A stretch of 64,000 nt of DNA from Chloroflexota bacterium (lineage in GTDB: Bacteria > Chloroflexota > Limnocylindria > Limnocylindrales > CSP1-4). The stretch spans positions 24,593-88,592 of the forward strand of contig JAHBUZ010000008.1 in NCBI GenBank assembly GCA_019637815.1, in the 5' to 3' direction. Numbering within the stretch: position 1 is the first letter of the stretch; every line of letters begins with the position of its first letter. The position numbers were made by a program, and so were the translations under genes. The notes beneath the pieces were generated by a model. That model saw only the letters and a program-made list of their open reading frames with translations, did not search any database and was not told the DNA's origin. Shown here one piece after another: positions 25,035 to 34,311 of the stretch.

Positions 25035-27809
25035 ATGTCGGACACCGTGGCACCGTCCGAGCGTGCCCATCAGGCTGCCAAGCGCTACATCTACGCGTGG
25101 GGGGGCGGCCGCGCCGAAGGCGACGGCTCCATGCGGAACCTGCTCGGTGGCAAGGGCGCTGGCCTCGCCGAGATGACCCTCGCGGGCCTGCCGGTGCCCG
25201 CGGGCTTCACCATCACCACCGAGGCCTGCAACGACTACTTCGCCAATGGCGAGCAGCTGCCGGTCGGGCTCTGGGATGACGTCGTGGCGGCCGTCCACGA
25301 GGTCGAGCGGGAGACCGGCAAGGGCTTCGGGGACGTCGCCAACCCGCTCCTCGTGAGCGTGCGCTCGGGTGCCCGCTTCTCGATGCCGGGCATGATGGAC
25401 ACGGTCCTCAACCTGGGTCTCAACGAGCAGACCCTCCAGGGGCTCATCACGCTCACCGGCAACGAGCGCTTCGGCTGGGATGCGTATCGCCGCTTCATCC
25501 AGATGTTCGGGCGCATCGTGCTGGGCATCAGCGCGGAGCGCTTCGACCACGCCCTCGACGCCAAGAAGGCGCAGCGGGGTGTCACGGGTGACACGGACCT
25601 GACCGCCTCGGACCTGCGCGAGGTCGTCGCCGACTTCCAGGCCATCGTGCGAGCGGACACCGGCGCGGACTTCCCGTCCGACCCGTATCAGCAGCTGGAC
25701 CTCTCCATCAAGGCGGTCTTCGCGAGCTGGTTCGGCAAGCGCGCGCGGGACTACCGCAACAGCCAGAAGATCGCGCATGACCTGGGCACCGCGGTCAACG
25801 TGGTGACCATGGTCTTCGGCAACATGGGCGATGACTCGGGCACGGGCGTGGCGTTCACGCGTGACCCCAACACCGGGGAGCGGGTGCTCTTCGGGGAGTA
25901 CCTCACCAATGCCCAGGGCGAGGATGTCGTGGCGGGCATCCGCACCGCGCCGCGCATCGCCCAGATGGAGACGGACATGCCCGCCGTCTTCGGGGAGTTC
26001 CAGCGCATCGGCCAGCAGCTGGAGCAGCACTACCGGGATGTCCAGGACCTCGAGTTCACCATCGAGCGGGGTCGGCTGTACATGCTCCAGACCCGCTCCG
26101 CGAAGCGGACCGCCGCGGCGGCCGTGCGCATCGCGAGCGACATGGTGGCGGAGGGGCTCATCAGCAAGGAGGAGGCCGTCGGCCGCGTCGAGCCGGCGCA
26201 CGTGGACCAGCTCCTCCGGGACCAGTTCGATGCCGCTGCGCTCAAGGCCGCGCCGCGCATCGCGAAGGGGCTCAATGCCTCGCCGGGTGCCGCCGTGGGT
26301 CGTGCCGTGTTCGACGCGGACACCGCGGTGGAGTGGGTCGAGCGAGGCGAGCGGGTCGTGCTCGTGCGCATCGAGACCAGCCCGGACGACTTCCATGGCA
26401 TGGCGGTGGCCCAGGGCATCCTGACCGCCCGGGGCGGGGCGACCTCCCACGCGGCGGTCGTGGCACGCCAGATCGGCAAGCCCTGCGTGGCCGGCTGCGC
26501 CGAGCTCCAGGTCGACTATCGGACAAAGAGCGCCCGGAGCTCGGAGTCGGGGCTGACCTTCGCCGAGGGCGACTGGATCTCCGTCGATGGCTCCACGGGC
26601 GAGGTCTACCAGGGTGCGGTGCCCACGGTGGCTGCCCGCTTCGAGGATCAGCCGGACCTCCAGCGCATCCTCGGCTGGGCCGACGAGATCCGCCGGATGG
26701 GGGTCTGGACGAACGCCGACAAGCCGGAGGAGGCCGAGCGCGCCCGCGCGTACGGTGCCCAGGGCATCGGCCTGTGTCGCACCGAGCACATGTTCCGCGA
26801 GGGTGAGCGGCTGGAGATCGTGCGGGGCGCGATCCTCATCGCGCACCAGGCGACGCGTGCCAAGGCGCGGCGCGACGCCGGCGAGACGCTCTCCGCAGAG
26901 GACGCCGCGATCGTCGAGCGATTCGATGCGGCGATGGCGCAGCTGGAGCAGCTCCAGCAGGGCGACTTCGAGGGCATCTTCCGGGCGATGGACGGCCTGC
27001 CCGTGGTCATCCGGCTCATCGACCCGCCGCTCCATGAGTTCCTGCCCAACCTCGAGGAGCAGCTCGTCAAGGTCACCAGGGCCGGCGATGCCGCCACGCC
27101 GGAGGACCGACAGCTCCTCGCGATCATCCAGTCGATGCACGAGCAGAACCCCATGCTCGGGCTGCGCGGCTGCCGCCTGGGGCTCATGATCCCCGACTTC
27201 GTGAAGATCCAGACGCGGGCGATCCTGAACGCCCAGATCGCGGTCAAGCAGACGGGCGGCAACCCCATCGCCAAGATCATGATCCCGCTCGTGGGCCACG
27301 TGAACGAGCTGTCACGGACGCGGGCGCTGCTCGAGGCGGAGGCCAAGGCGGTCGAGGAGCGGGCCGGCGTCAGCGTCGACTACAAGTTCGGCACCATGAT
27401 CGAGGTGCCGCGCGGTGCGCTCACCGCGGACGAGGTCGCCCGCGAGGCGGACTTCTTCAGCTTCGGCACCAACGACCTGACGCAGATGACGTTCGGCTAC
27501 AGCCGCGACGACGCGGAGGGCGGGTTCCTGCTCAAGTACGTCGAGGAGGGCATCCTGCCCGTCAACCCCTTCCAGACCCTCGACGATGCGGTCGCCGATC
27601 TCATGCGGGTCGCGGTCGAGAAGGGCCGCTCGACCAAGCCGGGCCTGGAGCTGGGCATCTGCGGCGAGCACGGCGGCGACCCCGACTCGATCTTCAAGTG
27701 CGAGCGCGTCGGGCTGGACTACGTGTCCTGCTCGCCGTTCCGGGTGCCCGTCGCGAGGCTCGCGGCGGCGCAGGCAGCGCTCACCAACGCCGCGGAACGC
27801 GACAAGTAG
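25035..27809 (+). CDS. ppdK: Pyruvate, phosphate dikinase
   Basis: Interconverts pyruvate + ATP + Pi and PEP + AMP + PPi. The 924-residue product has the full three-domain layout. The ATP-grasp half starts NLLGGKGAGLAEMTLAGLPV and includes SVRSGARFSMPGMMDTVLN. The swivelling phosphohistidine domain has GGATSHAAVVAR (His about 472). The PEP barrel has GLCRTEHMF and GICGEHGGDPDSI with the catalytic Cys (about 876) and ends VPVARLAAAQA. ATG 25035 follows a GGAGGT site. It is monocistronic. Direction in vivo (gluconeogenic or glycolytic) cannot be told. Confidence 0.96.
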   Translation: MSDTVAPSERAHQAAKRYIYAWGGGRAEGDGSMRNLLGGKGAGLAEMTLAGLPVPAGFTITTEACNDYFANGEQLPVGLWDDVVAAVHEVERETGKGFGDVANPLLVSVRSGARFSMPGMMDTVLNLGLNEQTLQGLITLTGNERFGWDAYRRFIQMFGRIVLGISAERFDHALDAKKAQRGVTGDTDLTASDLREVVADFQAIVRADTGADFPSDPYQQLDLSIKAVFASWFGKRARDYRNSQKIAHDLGTAVNVVTMVFGNMGDDSGTGVAFTRDPNTGERVLFGEYLTNAQGEDVVAGIRTAPRIAQMETDMPAVFGEFQRIGQQLEQHYRDVQDLEFTIERGRLYMLQTRSAKRTAAAAVRIASDMVAEGLISKEEAVGRVEPAHVDQLLRDQFDAAALKAAPRIAKGLNASPGAAVGRAVFDADTAVEWVERGERVVLVRIETSPDDFHGMAVAQGILTARGGATSHAAVVARQIGKPCVAGCAELQVDYRTKSARSSESGLTFAEGDWISVDGSTGEVYQGAVPTVAARFEDQPDLQRILGWADEIRRMGVWTNADKPEEAERARAYGAQGIGLCRTEHMFREGERLEIVRGAILIAHQATRAKARRDAGETLSAEDAAIVERFDAAMAQLEQLQQGDFEGIFRAMDGLPVVIRLIDPPLHEFLPNLEEQLVKVTRAGDAATPEDRQLLAIIQSMHEQNPMLGLRGCRLGLMIPDFVKIQTRAILNAQIAVKQTGGNPIAKIMIPLVGHVNELSRTRALLEAEAKAVEERAGVSVDYKFGTMIEVPRGALTADEVAREADFFSFGTNDLTQMTFGYSRDDAEGGFLLKYVEEGILPVNPFQTLDDAVADLMRVAVEKGRSTKPGLELGICGEHGGDPDSIFKCERVGLDYVSCSPFRVPVARLAAAQAALTNAAERDK

Positions 27810-27836
27810 GGGAGTGGCGGCCCTCGGGCCGCAGCC

Positions 27837-27900
27837 GTGGCGGGGGATCCCGCCACCGATCCGTGTCACCAACGCCCCGCTCGGGAGACCGACGGGGCGT
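27837..27900 (+). terminator. Two successive hairpins after ppdK
   Basis: The stem GTGGCGGG/CCCGCCAC (27837-27856, 4-nt loop) is followed by ACGCCCCG/CGGGGCGT (27872-27900, 13-nt loop). Both arms are perfect. They start 28 nt after the ppdK stop and probably end its transcript. Confidence 0.65.
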
Positions 27901-28020
27901 CACCCTCTGCCGGTGGCGAGGGGTGCCTCGCCGCGTACCATCAGCCCGAGCGCGCCGCGCGACGAAGCAGGAGCGAACGTGGTCCTCGAGCCGCTGCCGT
28001 CCGATCGGCCGGACCGACGG

Positions 28021-28986
28021 TCATGACCCGGATGACGCTGATGGGGACGGTGTCGCGGGCCGTGGCCGGATGCGGACCGAGTCGAGCATCGCCTGCTGTT
28101 CGGCGCGCACCTCGGCCGGCGTCTCCGTGAAGCTCCCGGCCACGAGGAACAGGAGGTCCGTGTCCACCTCGATGACGCGGATGCGCATCGCCTGATCGGC
28201 ACCCTGGATCCAGCGCTCGCCGTCGACCGGATCCCGCCACAGGACATATCGATTCGTCTCGCAGCTGCTCCCGATCGTCAGGCCATCGGGAGGGGTGACG
28301 GTGAGCTCGAAGCCGGGACGGCCATCGAACGTACCGAACTCCGGGTCGGTCACCACGGGTGCCGTGGCTGGTCGGTCGGCGTCGGTGGCGCCCCAGGTCG
28401 ACAGGATGGTCGCGAGGGACTCCAGGGGCGACCCGGACGGCAGGTCCACCCACCCATCGCTCATGTGGCAGGGATCGACGTACACCCGGCCGATGTCCCA
28501 CCACTCGAAGGTCGCGCCATCCGGCGGATAGCCGGCGGGCTTCTCGAGGATCCAGCCGCCCTGCTGCGACCTCCAGCCCTCGCCCACGTCCACGATCACC
28601 TCCTGGTCGTCATCCGGCGCGAGAGGACCACGGGCGACGAGCGGCGTGTCGATGACATAGGCACCCGGTGCCATCGTGCCTCGCGGCAGGGGGAGGGGCG
28701 TGGTGGTCGGCTCCGGCCCGCCGACGACCGATCGCTGGTCACGCAACGGGCTCGTGAGCGCGAGGCCGACGAGGATGATCGCCAGCGCCCCGATCGCTCC
28801 CGCGATGAGCGGGCGTCGCGACCCCGGCTGGAGGATCCGGGTCCAGGGCGACGGACGTCGGTCCGGCACGCTCCGCCTGATGCTCGCCAGGAGGATCGGA
28901 TCGTCCGGCAGCTCGTCGGCGGTCTCCTGGAGCCATCGCCGGACCGCTCGGATGGTCCGAGGGTCGATGGGCGTCTCGTCGTGCAT
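28021..28986 (-). CDS. Single-pass membrane protein encoded with an ECF sigma factor (possible anti-sigma factor)
   Basis: This gene encodes 321 residues. A cytoplasmic N-terminus of about 55 residues (DPRTIRAVRRWLQETADELP) precedes one transmembrane helix (LIAGAIGALAIILVGLALTS). The outer part of about 240 residues has two Cys and no domain I recognise, and ends in a Pro/Ser-rich tail. Its ATG overlaps the stop of the ECF sigma gene by one base. An anti-sigma role is inferred only from this coupling and topology; no HXXXCXXC zinc motif is present. It could equally be a sigma-dependent lipid- or surface-related protein. Confidence 0.65.
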   Translation of the reverse strand: MHDETPIDPRTIRAVRRWLQETADELPDDPILLASIRRSVPDRRPSPWTRILQPGSRRPLIAGAIGALAIILVGLALTSPLRDQRSVVGGPEPTTTPLPLPRGTMAPGAYVIDTPLVARGPLAPDDDQEVIVDVGEGWRSQQGGWILEKPAGYPPDGATFEWWDIGRVYVDPCHMSDGWVDLPSGSPLESLATILSTWGATDADRPATAPVVTDPEFGTFDGRPGFELTVTPPDGLTIGSSCETNRYVLWRDPVDGERWIQGADQAMRIRVIEVDTDLLFLVAGSFTETPAEVRAEQQAMLDSVRIRPRPATPSPSASSGS

Positions 28987-29555
28987 CAGTGGGGTGCCTC
29001 CTGGGCCATGCCGTTCTGGGCGGCTGGCCGGTCATCGGCTTCGAGGGCCGCGCGCAAGGCGCGCAGCGCGTGGTGCATCCGCGAGTAGGTGGTGCCTGGG
29101 CTCGTGCCCATCACCGCGGCGACCTCCACCAGTGGCAGGTCGAGGAAGTGGTGCAGGACGATGACCGTCCGGTGCTCCACCGAGAGGCGTCGGAAGCCCC
29201 GCTCGAGCTGGTCGCGGTCAGCCACGGCCACGATCCCGGCGTCGACGGCTGGCTCCGGCTGGGGCCCGAGCGACAGCGAGGGCATCCAGCGAGGGGAGCG
29301 TCGTGCCTCCGCATGGCATGCGCGGACGAGGAGTCGATAGCTCCAGGCGTCGAACCGCTCGGGCTCCCGCAGACCGGGCAGATCCTGCCAGATGGCGAGG
29401 AACGTCCGTTGGACCGCGTCATCCGCGAGGCTGCGATCCCGGAGGATGCCGTACGCGATGCGTCGCAGGTGCATGCCGCAGTCGTCGATCAGCTGGTCGA
29501 ACGCCTCCCGCTCGCCTGATCGAGCCCGACGCACGACCGAGATGTCGGTTCCCAT
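28986..29555 (-). CDS. ECF-type RNA polymerase sigma factor
   Basis: This gene encodes 189 residues. Region 2 includes EREAFDQLIDDCGMHLRRIA, LADDAVQRTFLAIW and RFDAWSYRLLVRAC. Region 4 includes FRRLSVEHRTVIVLHHFLDL and VAAVMGTSPGTTYSRMHHAL, a helix-turn-helix for -35 recognition. The length fits the ECF class. A GAGG stretch about ten nt before ATG 29555 can serve as the ribosome binding site. It is the first gene of a two-gene operon with a membrane protein. The environmental signal is unknown. Confidence 0.88.
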   Translation of the reverse strand: MGTDISVVRRARSGEREAFDQLIDDCGMHLRRIAYGILRDRSLADDAVQRTFLAIWQDLPGLREPERFDAWSYRLLVRACHAEARRSPRWMPSLSLGPQPEPAVDAGIVAVADRDQLERGFRRLSVEHRTVIVLHHFLDLPLVEVAAVMGTSPGTTYSRMHHALRALRAALEADDRPAAQNGMAQEAPH

Positions 29556-29663
29556 GCAGTCTTGCCTCGCCTGATCGCTGGGCTCGACGAGGTCGAGCGA
29601 CGGCGCTCATGTGCCGTCACATGGTATGTGCGTGGCACGGGGCGGAACCTTGAGATCCCGTCC

Positions 29664-30391
29664 TCAGACGGCGCGGGCGACGTACGCGGCGATGATCCCG
29701 TCGTCGGAGTGGTCGATCTGCTCGAGGCGGAACCCGCACCGCTCGATCATCGGTTCCAGCAGCCAGGTGAACGTCGAGTGCTCGTCGCGGACGTGCTCCT
29801 CGATGTCCCTCCGCGTCCACACCGCATCGGTCGTGGCCTCCGTCGGCAGGGTCGCGCACCAGCGCTCGATGCGTTCCTCGGCCTGGGACGGCTCGAAGGC
29901 GTACACGATGTCCATCAGTCGCAGGATCCCACCGGGCCGCAGGATGCCCCGCATCCGATCCAGCGCGAGCGCCTTCCAGAAGTCCGGCAGGTGGTGCAGC
30001 GCCCATCGGCTGTACACGACGTCCGCGGGCGCCCCGGCGTGGTCGTAGCTCAGGAACCGGCCTCGACGATGTCGATGTTCTGGAGACCCGACGCCGCCAC
30101 CTTGGTGCGCAACCGTTCCAGCATGACGCGGGACACGTCGACGGCCACCACACGGCCACATCGCGGCGCGACCGCCAGCGTGAGCTGCCCGGTGCCGGAA
30201 CCCAGGTCCACGACCCGGGAGCGCCGATCGAGCCCGAGCCGGACGAGCAGCTCGACCTCCGCCGCTGCGTCGGCGTCCTCCTTCTCGTCATACCGCGCGA
30301 CATGGGCAGGGTCCAGGTTCTCCCGCCCGGCCGTGGTCAGCTCATCGAGCAGCCAGCCGGGTGCCGCTGGCTGGTCGCCGGGTCCACGCAT
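29664..30391 (-). pseudogene. Class I SAM-dependent methyltransferase, split by a frameshift
   Basis: The N-terminal frame from ATG 30391 encodes the SAM-binding half (RSRVVDLGSGTGQLTLAVA, VVAVDVSRVMLERL) and ends NIDIVEAGS-stop. The other frame picks up exactly there with FLSYDHAGAPADVVYSRWAL, HHLPDFWKAL and GGILRLMDIVYAF and runs to 29664. Inserting one base near 30055-30061 would restore a single protein of about 242 residues. The gene is therefore either broken or affected by a one-base sequence error. A TATCCT box (minus strand, 30399-30404) lies 7 nt before the ATG. The substrate is unknown. Confidence 0.8.
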
Positions 30392-30404
30392 GCGCACGAG
30401 GATA

Positions 30405-30884
30405 GGGACGTGCGGTCGCCTCGTCCATCCACATCGCGGTCGAGGTCGCGGCGGATCGATGGTCGCTCGCTCGCAGGAAGTGGGCCGTAGAGCGAAGCAT
30501 CGGCGGATCCGGGGGTCTCGTGCGTCGCGCCGGACCCTCCGCGTCGACGTCCTGCCCGGCATGTGCGTGGGATGGCGACGGATGGGGCATCACGGGCGAC
30601 TCCACCAGGTCTCCGAGCCCAGGTCGGGGCTGATCCTTCGTCGATACGCCCATCCTGTGAGAACGCCGAAGGCGGCGTCATCGACAGGCCCGACGCCACC
30701 GACAAACGGCCGACGTACCCGCTCGATCGATGCTGGTAGCTGACTCGATCCTGCCGCGCTGATGCTCCGATATGACTCGGACAGGAAGGGCTCGTGCCCG
30801 GCGTCGATCACGCGACCCGCCCACGGACCGGACACCGCGGCGGCGCCAGCGACCGCCGCCGGCGCCACGCCCGCGCGCGACCGC
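30405..30884. other. Gene-poor stretch of about 480 nt
   Basis: It lies between the methyltransferase remnant and the cupredoxin gene. Base composition is visibly less G+C-rich around 30630-30780 than in the flanking genes. Several small open frames cross it, but none has a ribosome binding site or recognisable protein pattern. It contains one copy of a TGCTTCG-type motif at 30461-30500 that recurs near 40 kb. It could be decayed DNA. Confidence 0.4.
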
Positions 30885-31295
30885 TCAGCGCTCCGTGACG
30901 GTCACGAACCCGATCATGCCGTACTGCTCATGCCCCGGAAGGTGGCAGATATAGCGATACGTGCCGGCCGCGGGGAACGTGACCACGGTCCGGACCATGC
31001 CCAGGGCGGGCACGGACTGCTCGGTCGGACGCTCACCATGCTCCGGCTCGGTCCCGGTCCGGTGCCGGGAGTGGCTCGCCTCGTCCCCCACGATCCACTC
31101 GTGGTCGATGGGGTCCAGGTTGCGCAGCACGAACGTGACCGGCTGACCCGCGGGCACCGTCACGGACGCCGGCAGGAAGTGCGAGTAGCGCATCTCGATG
31201 GTCACGGTCGGACCGCTCGCGGGCATCGCCGAGGCGGTCACGAGGACCACCCCGGCGACGACGGCTGGCAGCACGAGCGCGCGCAGCCAGCGCAT
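30885..31295 (-). CDS. Exported cupredoxin (blue copper protein)
   Basis: This 136-residue protein has an N-terminal signal or anchor (RALVLPAVVAGVVLVTASAM). A plastocyanin/sulfocyanin-like fold follows, with YSHFLPASVTVPAGQPVTFV and a type 1 copper site: His in IDHEWIVGD, then Cys, His and Met in YICHLPGHEQYGM. A charged insert of about 35 residues (SHSRHRTGTEPEHGERPTE) lies between the first His and the Cys. It probably carries electrons outside the membrane. ATG 31295 starts one base after the stop of the DUF2330 gene, so the two are co-transcribed. Confidence 0.85.
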   Translation of the reverse strand: MRWLRALVLPAVVAGVVLVTASAMPASGPTVTIEMRYSHFLPASVTVPAGQPVTFVLRNLDPIDHEWIVGDEASHSRHRTGTEPEHGERPTEQSVPALGMVRTVVTFPAAGTYRYICHLPGHEQYGMIGFVTVTER

Positions 31296-31296
31296 C

Positions 31297-32403
31297 TCAG
31301 ACGATCCGGTCGACCGGCACCACGTCCGGACGTCGGGTGCGTCGGGTCCATGCGGTCGCACCGCCCGCGGCCACGGCCACCAGGAGCACCGCCAGCCCCA
31401 GCACGCCCACGTCATCGGGCAGGCCGGCGAGCGCGGTCGCACCCGTGGTCGACACATCGACCGGCGTCGATCCGTCGCTGGCAGGTCGCTCGAGACCCGC
31501 TGCAACGCGCGAGGGCGCGCCGGCGCCGGTCGCGTCGATGGCGAGGTCGTAGCGCAGGTCGATGGCCTTCGCATCCACCACGACCTTCATGAGCCACGCG
31601 GACTCGGGCACCCACTCCATGCCCCGGTCGGACCGGAGGTCATCGAGCAGGGCCTTGCGTGCGGGTGCGGTGTGGGTGAGCCGGATCCCGGAATCGCCGG
31701 TCGCGGCGGGCAGGATCGTGGGCACCCGGTCGGTCAGCAGGTAGACGTCCGCGTCCACGCGGTCCTCGCCGGTCTTGCCCAGCGACAGGATGCGCAGCGG
31801 CACCCATGGCTGGTCGGTGGGGATGGTGATGTGGACGGGCGTGCCGTCGCCGATGCCCTGACCCTGCTCGGCGGCTGCGTCGGCGTCGAAGGCCGCGGCC
31901 AGGAAGATGGGCGATCGCTCCGCGTAGAAGTCGAGCACCTCGGGGGCGTCCGGTGGCAGGCGGAAGCCGTGCTCGATCGCCCACTGGCCGACCGCGTCAC
32001 CACCACCCCGCAGGACGGTCAGGTCCAGGGCGTCGATGCGGGTCTCCAGGAGCACCTCCACGCCAGTGCCATCGGCGCGCTGCACGGCGAAGTCCGGCAG
32101 GGCGCTCGGCACGGGCGGGTCCGTCTCGAGGATGAGTCGCTGGAGGGTCCAGTCGCCACCCTTCTCGACGGACGTGGGGATGCCCGGCAGGGGTGTGATG
32201 GACCCGAACTGTCCGCCACCGCCCGCGAACGCGAACGCGGTGACGTAGTGCTCCACCCCATCATGGAAGCCCACGAAGGTGGTGGTCCGGAGGAGGTTGA
32301 CGGCGCCGTTGGGGCCGATGAGCCCACCGCACGCGGCAGCGGGGATGACGCTGACGGCGGTGGCCAGGAGGGATGCCGCCAGGGCGGCTGGGAGACGTCG
32401 CAT
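31297..32403 (-). CDS. DUF2330-family exported membrane-anchored protein
   Basis: This 368-residue protein has a signal peptide (LPAALAASLLATAVSVIPAAA) immediately followed by ACGGL, the Cys-Gly-Gly start typical of DUF2330 proteins. The large beta-rich outer domain includes HYVTAFAFAGGGGQFGSITP and LPGIPTSVEKG. One C-terminal transmembrane helix (VGVLGLAVLLVAVAAGG) and a basic tail end the protein. The family has no assigned function. GGAGCG six nt upstream supports ATG 32403. Coupling to the cupredoxin gene suggests a shared extracytoplasmic redox or metal role, which is an inference. Confidence 0.8.
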   Translation of the reverse strand: MRRLPAALAASLLATAVSVIPAAACGGLIGPNGAVNLLRTTTFVGFHDGVEHYVTAFAFAGGGGQFGSITPLPGIPTSVEKGGDWTLQRLILETDPPVPSALPDFAVQRADGTGVEVLLETRIDALDLTVLRGGGDAVGQWAIEHGFRLPPDAPEVLDFYAERSPIFLAAAFDADAAAEQGQGIGDGTPVHITIPTDQPWVPLRILSLGKTGEDRVDADVYLLTDRVPTILPAATGDSGIRLTHTAPARKALLDDLRSDRGMEWVPESAWLMKVVVDAKAIDLRYDLAIDATGAGAPSRVAAGLERPASDGSTPVDVSTTGATALAGLPDDVGVLGLAVLLVAVAAGGATAWTRRTRRPDVVPVDRIV

Positions 32404-32537
32404 CCGTTCGCTCCATCGCGGCCGACCAGGACTCGGTCGGCGATGGGGTATCCGGACGCCGCGACCTGCGGTTCGGTTCCCTCCGAGCGTGGCGACGGAC
32501 GGTGGGGCCGCGCGGGTGGCCTCGGATCGACCGGACC

Positions 32538-33707
32538 TCAGGAAGCGCCGGACTCCTCCGCTCGTGCCTCCTCGAGCGCCTCCTCGCCCACCCTGGGACC
32601 ACCCTCGGAGGGCAGCCGTGGCCGGTCGGGGTCGGCGTCGATGTCGGCGGGTGGTCGGACCTGGTCGAGCCAGGCGTTGAACAGCGTCGCGAACACGGCG
32701 AGCACCGGCACCCCGAACACGCCACCCAGGGCCCCCGCGACCTGGGCGCCCACGAACACCGCGGCGAGCACCAGGATCGGGTTCATGCCGACCGCCGTGC
32801 CCAGCACCCGAGGCGAGATGATGTTCTGGATGACCAGCAGCCCGATGACGAGGCAGATGGTCACGGGCACGAGCGCCGTGGGCGCGAACACGAGCGCGGT
32901 CAGGAACAGCGGCGCCCACGAGATGAGCTGGCCGAAGTAGGGGATCGACTGGAGGGCCGCGGTCACGACCGCGATGAGCGCCACGAACGGCACGCCGAAC
33001 ACGAACGCGATGATCCCGACGACGACACCGTACAGCGCCGCGATCCCGAACTGGCCCCGCACGAACCCGCCGAACGACCGCGTGGTCGCGGCCGCGACGT
33101 CATCCCACAGCGTCTGTCGGCCGGGCGGCACGAGCCGCTGCCCGAAGCGCAGGAAGCGCCCCTTGTTGGCGACCATCACGACCGCGATGAAGATGACCGC
33201 GGTGCCCTGGGTGAACAGGATCATGCCGCCGCTCAGGATGTCCTCGAGCAGGGCCGTCGCTGCGCCCTGGAGCTGTCGGATGCCTTCCTCCACCGCGCCG
33301 CGCAGGTCGACCTGGATGCCCCAGCTGTCGATCTGGGCCTGGAGCGGGCCGACGAGCCGGGTGACCGCCTCGTCCACGGACCGGGTCTCGCCGAGGATGT
33401 TGGCGAGGGACGAGAGCACCGAGCTCGCCACGAGCACCAGGCCCACGATGGCGAGGATGACGAGCAGGAAGAACACCGATGCGGCGAGCAGCCCTCGCGG
33501 CAACGCCGGCGCGTGATGGAGGATCGCGGTCACGACCGCGTCCAGCAGGAACGCGAGGATCCACGCCACGAAGAACATGGCGATGATGGAGAAGAACGGC
33601 CGGATGACCTCGGCGAACAGGAGCAGCGTGCCGAGACCCGTGGCGATGGGCAGCGTGAGCAGCAGCCAGCGGAGCGCCTGCCGTTCGAGGTGGGTCAGCC
33701 GGATCAC
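32538..33707 (-). CDS. AI-2E family (TerC/PerM-like) membrane permease
   Basis: This 389-residue protein has about eight hydrophobic segments and the AI-2E family pattern. The N-terminal pair spans roughly residues 15-60, a soluble helical region lies near 110-160, and the core includes FGGFVRGQFGIAALYGVVVG, FGVPFVALIAVVTAALQSIP and GTAVGMNPILVLAAVFVGAQ. An acidic cytoplasmic tail follows. The substrate is not predictable; family members include Na+/H+ antiporters and signal exporters. GTG 33707 is chosen because an extended TGCTACCGT -10 box lies 6 nt upstream. It is divergent from marR-RND. Confidence 0.87.
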   Translation of the reverse strand: MIRLTHLERQALRWLLLTLPIATGLGTLLLFAEVIRPFFSIIAMFFVAWILAFLLDAVVTAILHHAPALPRGLLAASVFFLLVILAIVGLVLVASSVLSSLANILGETRSVDEAVTRLVGPLQAQIDSWGIQVDLRGAVEEGIRQLQGAATALLEDILSGGMILFTQGTAVIFIAVVMVANKGRFLRFGQRLVPPGRQTLWDDVAAATTRSFGGFVRGQFGIAALYGVVVGIIAFVFGVPFVALIAVVTAALQSIPYFGQLISWAPLFLTALVFAPTALVPVTICLVIGLLVIQNIISPRVLGTAVGMNPILVLAAVFVGAQVAGALGGVFGVPVLAVFATLFNAWLDQVRPPADIDADPDRPRLPSEGGPRVGEEALEEARAEESGAS

Positions 33708-33713
33708 GCGGTC

Positions 33714-33719
33714 ACGGTA
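33714..33719 (-). promoter_or_regulatory. Extended TGC-TACCGT -10 box, leaderless AI-2E gene
   Basis: On the minus strand TACCGT, preceded by TGC, ends exactly 6 nt before GTG 33707. No ribosome binding site is present. The spacing matches the other leaderless candidates here. Confidence 0.5.
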
Positions 33720-33776
33720 GCAGTCGGGAGCAATGGACCCGCCGAAGGTCCTGGTGCGCAGCCGCTGCTCGGCGTG

Positions 33777-33782
33777 TATGGT
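33777..33782 (+). promoter_or_regulatory. TATGGT -10 box for marR-RND
   Basis: TATGGT ends 7 nt before GTG 33790, with no Shine-Dalgarno sequence. It lies about 60 bp from the divergent AI-2E -10 box, so a MarR dimer bound here could affect both directions. Confidence 0.45.
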
Positions 33783-33789
33783 TCGTGCC

Positions 33790-34311
33790 GTGCGAAGTAT
33801 TCGGCCTGACCGAAGCGATACGACGACCCCGCCCCCCGCCACCGACGAGGTGCTCGTGGCGCGGATCGTGGACGCCTTCGAGCGGCTCGCCGACCTCGCC
33901 ACGGAGGTCCATACGGACGAGCTGCTCACGGTGGACATCACGATGCAGCAGGCCAAGGCGCTCCACGTGATCGCGGCGGATCCGGGCATCGGTGTCTCGG
34001 CGCTCGCGGCACGGCTGCGCATCGGCCTGTCCACGGCGAGCGGCAGCCTCGACCGCCTGGTCGAGATGGGCCTCATCGACCGGCGTCATGACGATCAGGA
34101 CCGCCGCCACGTGGTCCTGACCCTCACCGACGAGGGCCGTGTGGTCATGGACCGATTCCGGGATGTGGGCGTGGGCTTCCTCCGGGAGCACCTCACCCAG
34201 CTCCATCCGGCCGAGCTGGCCGGTCTCCAGACAGGACTCGAGGGCCTCCTGCGCGTGATGGCCGCGCGGACGCCGGTGTCGCAGCCCATCGAAGTCGAAG
34301 GAGCCCCATGA
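33790..34311 (+). CDS. MarR-family transcriptional regulator
   Basis: This 173-residue protein has a winged helix in the usual order. MQQAKALHVIAADPGIGVSA leads into the recognition region ALAARLRIGLSTASGSLDRL, and the wing is LIDRRHDDQDRRHVVLTLTD. GTG 33790 is preferred from the TATGGT box; other in-frame starts upstream would read through the promoter. The stop overlaps the ATG of the RND gene. Local control of that efflux pump is the likely role. The ligand is unknown. Confidence 0.87.
   Translation: MRSIRPDRSDTTTPPPATDEVLVARIVDAFERLADLATEVHTDELLTVDITMQQAKALHVIAADPGIGVSALAARLRIGLSTASGSLDRLVEMGLIDRRHDDQDRRHVVLTLTDEGRVVMDRFRDVGVGFLREHLTQLHPAELAGLQTGLEGLLRVMAARTPVSQPIEVEGAP

Noticed and set aside
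30590..30868. 92-residue minus-strand ORF in the gap before the cupredoxin gene
   Set aside because: It has an ATG but no ribosome binding site or -10 box at the expected spacing and no recognisable motif, so it was left out of the gene list.
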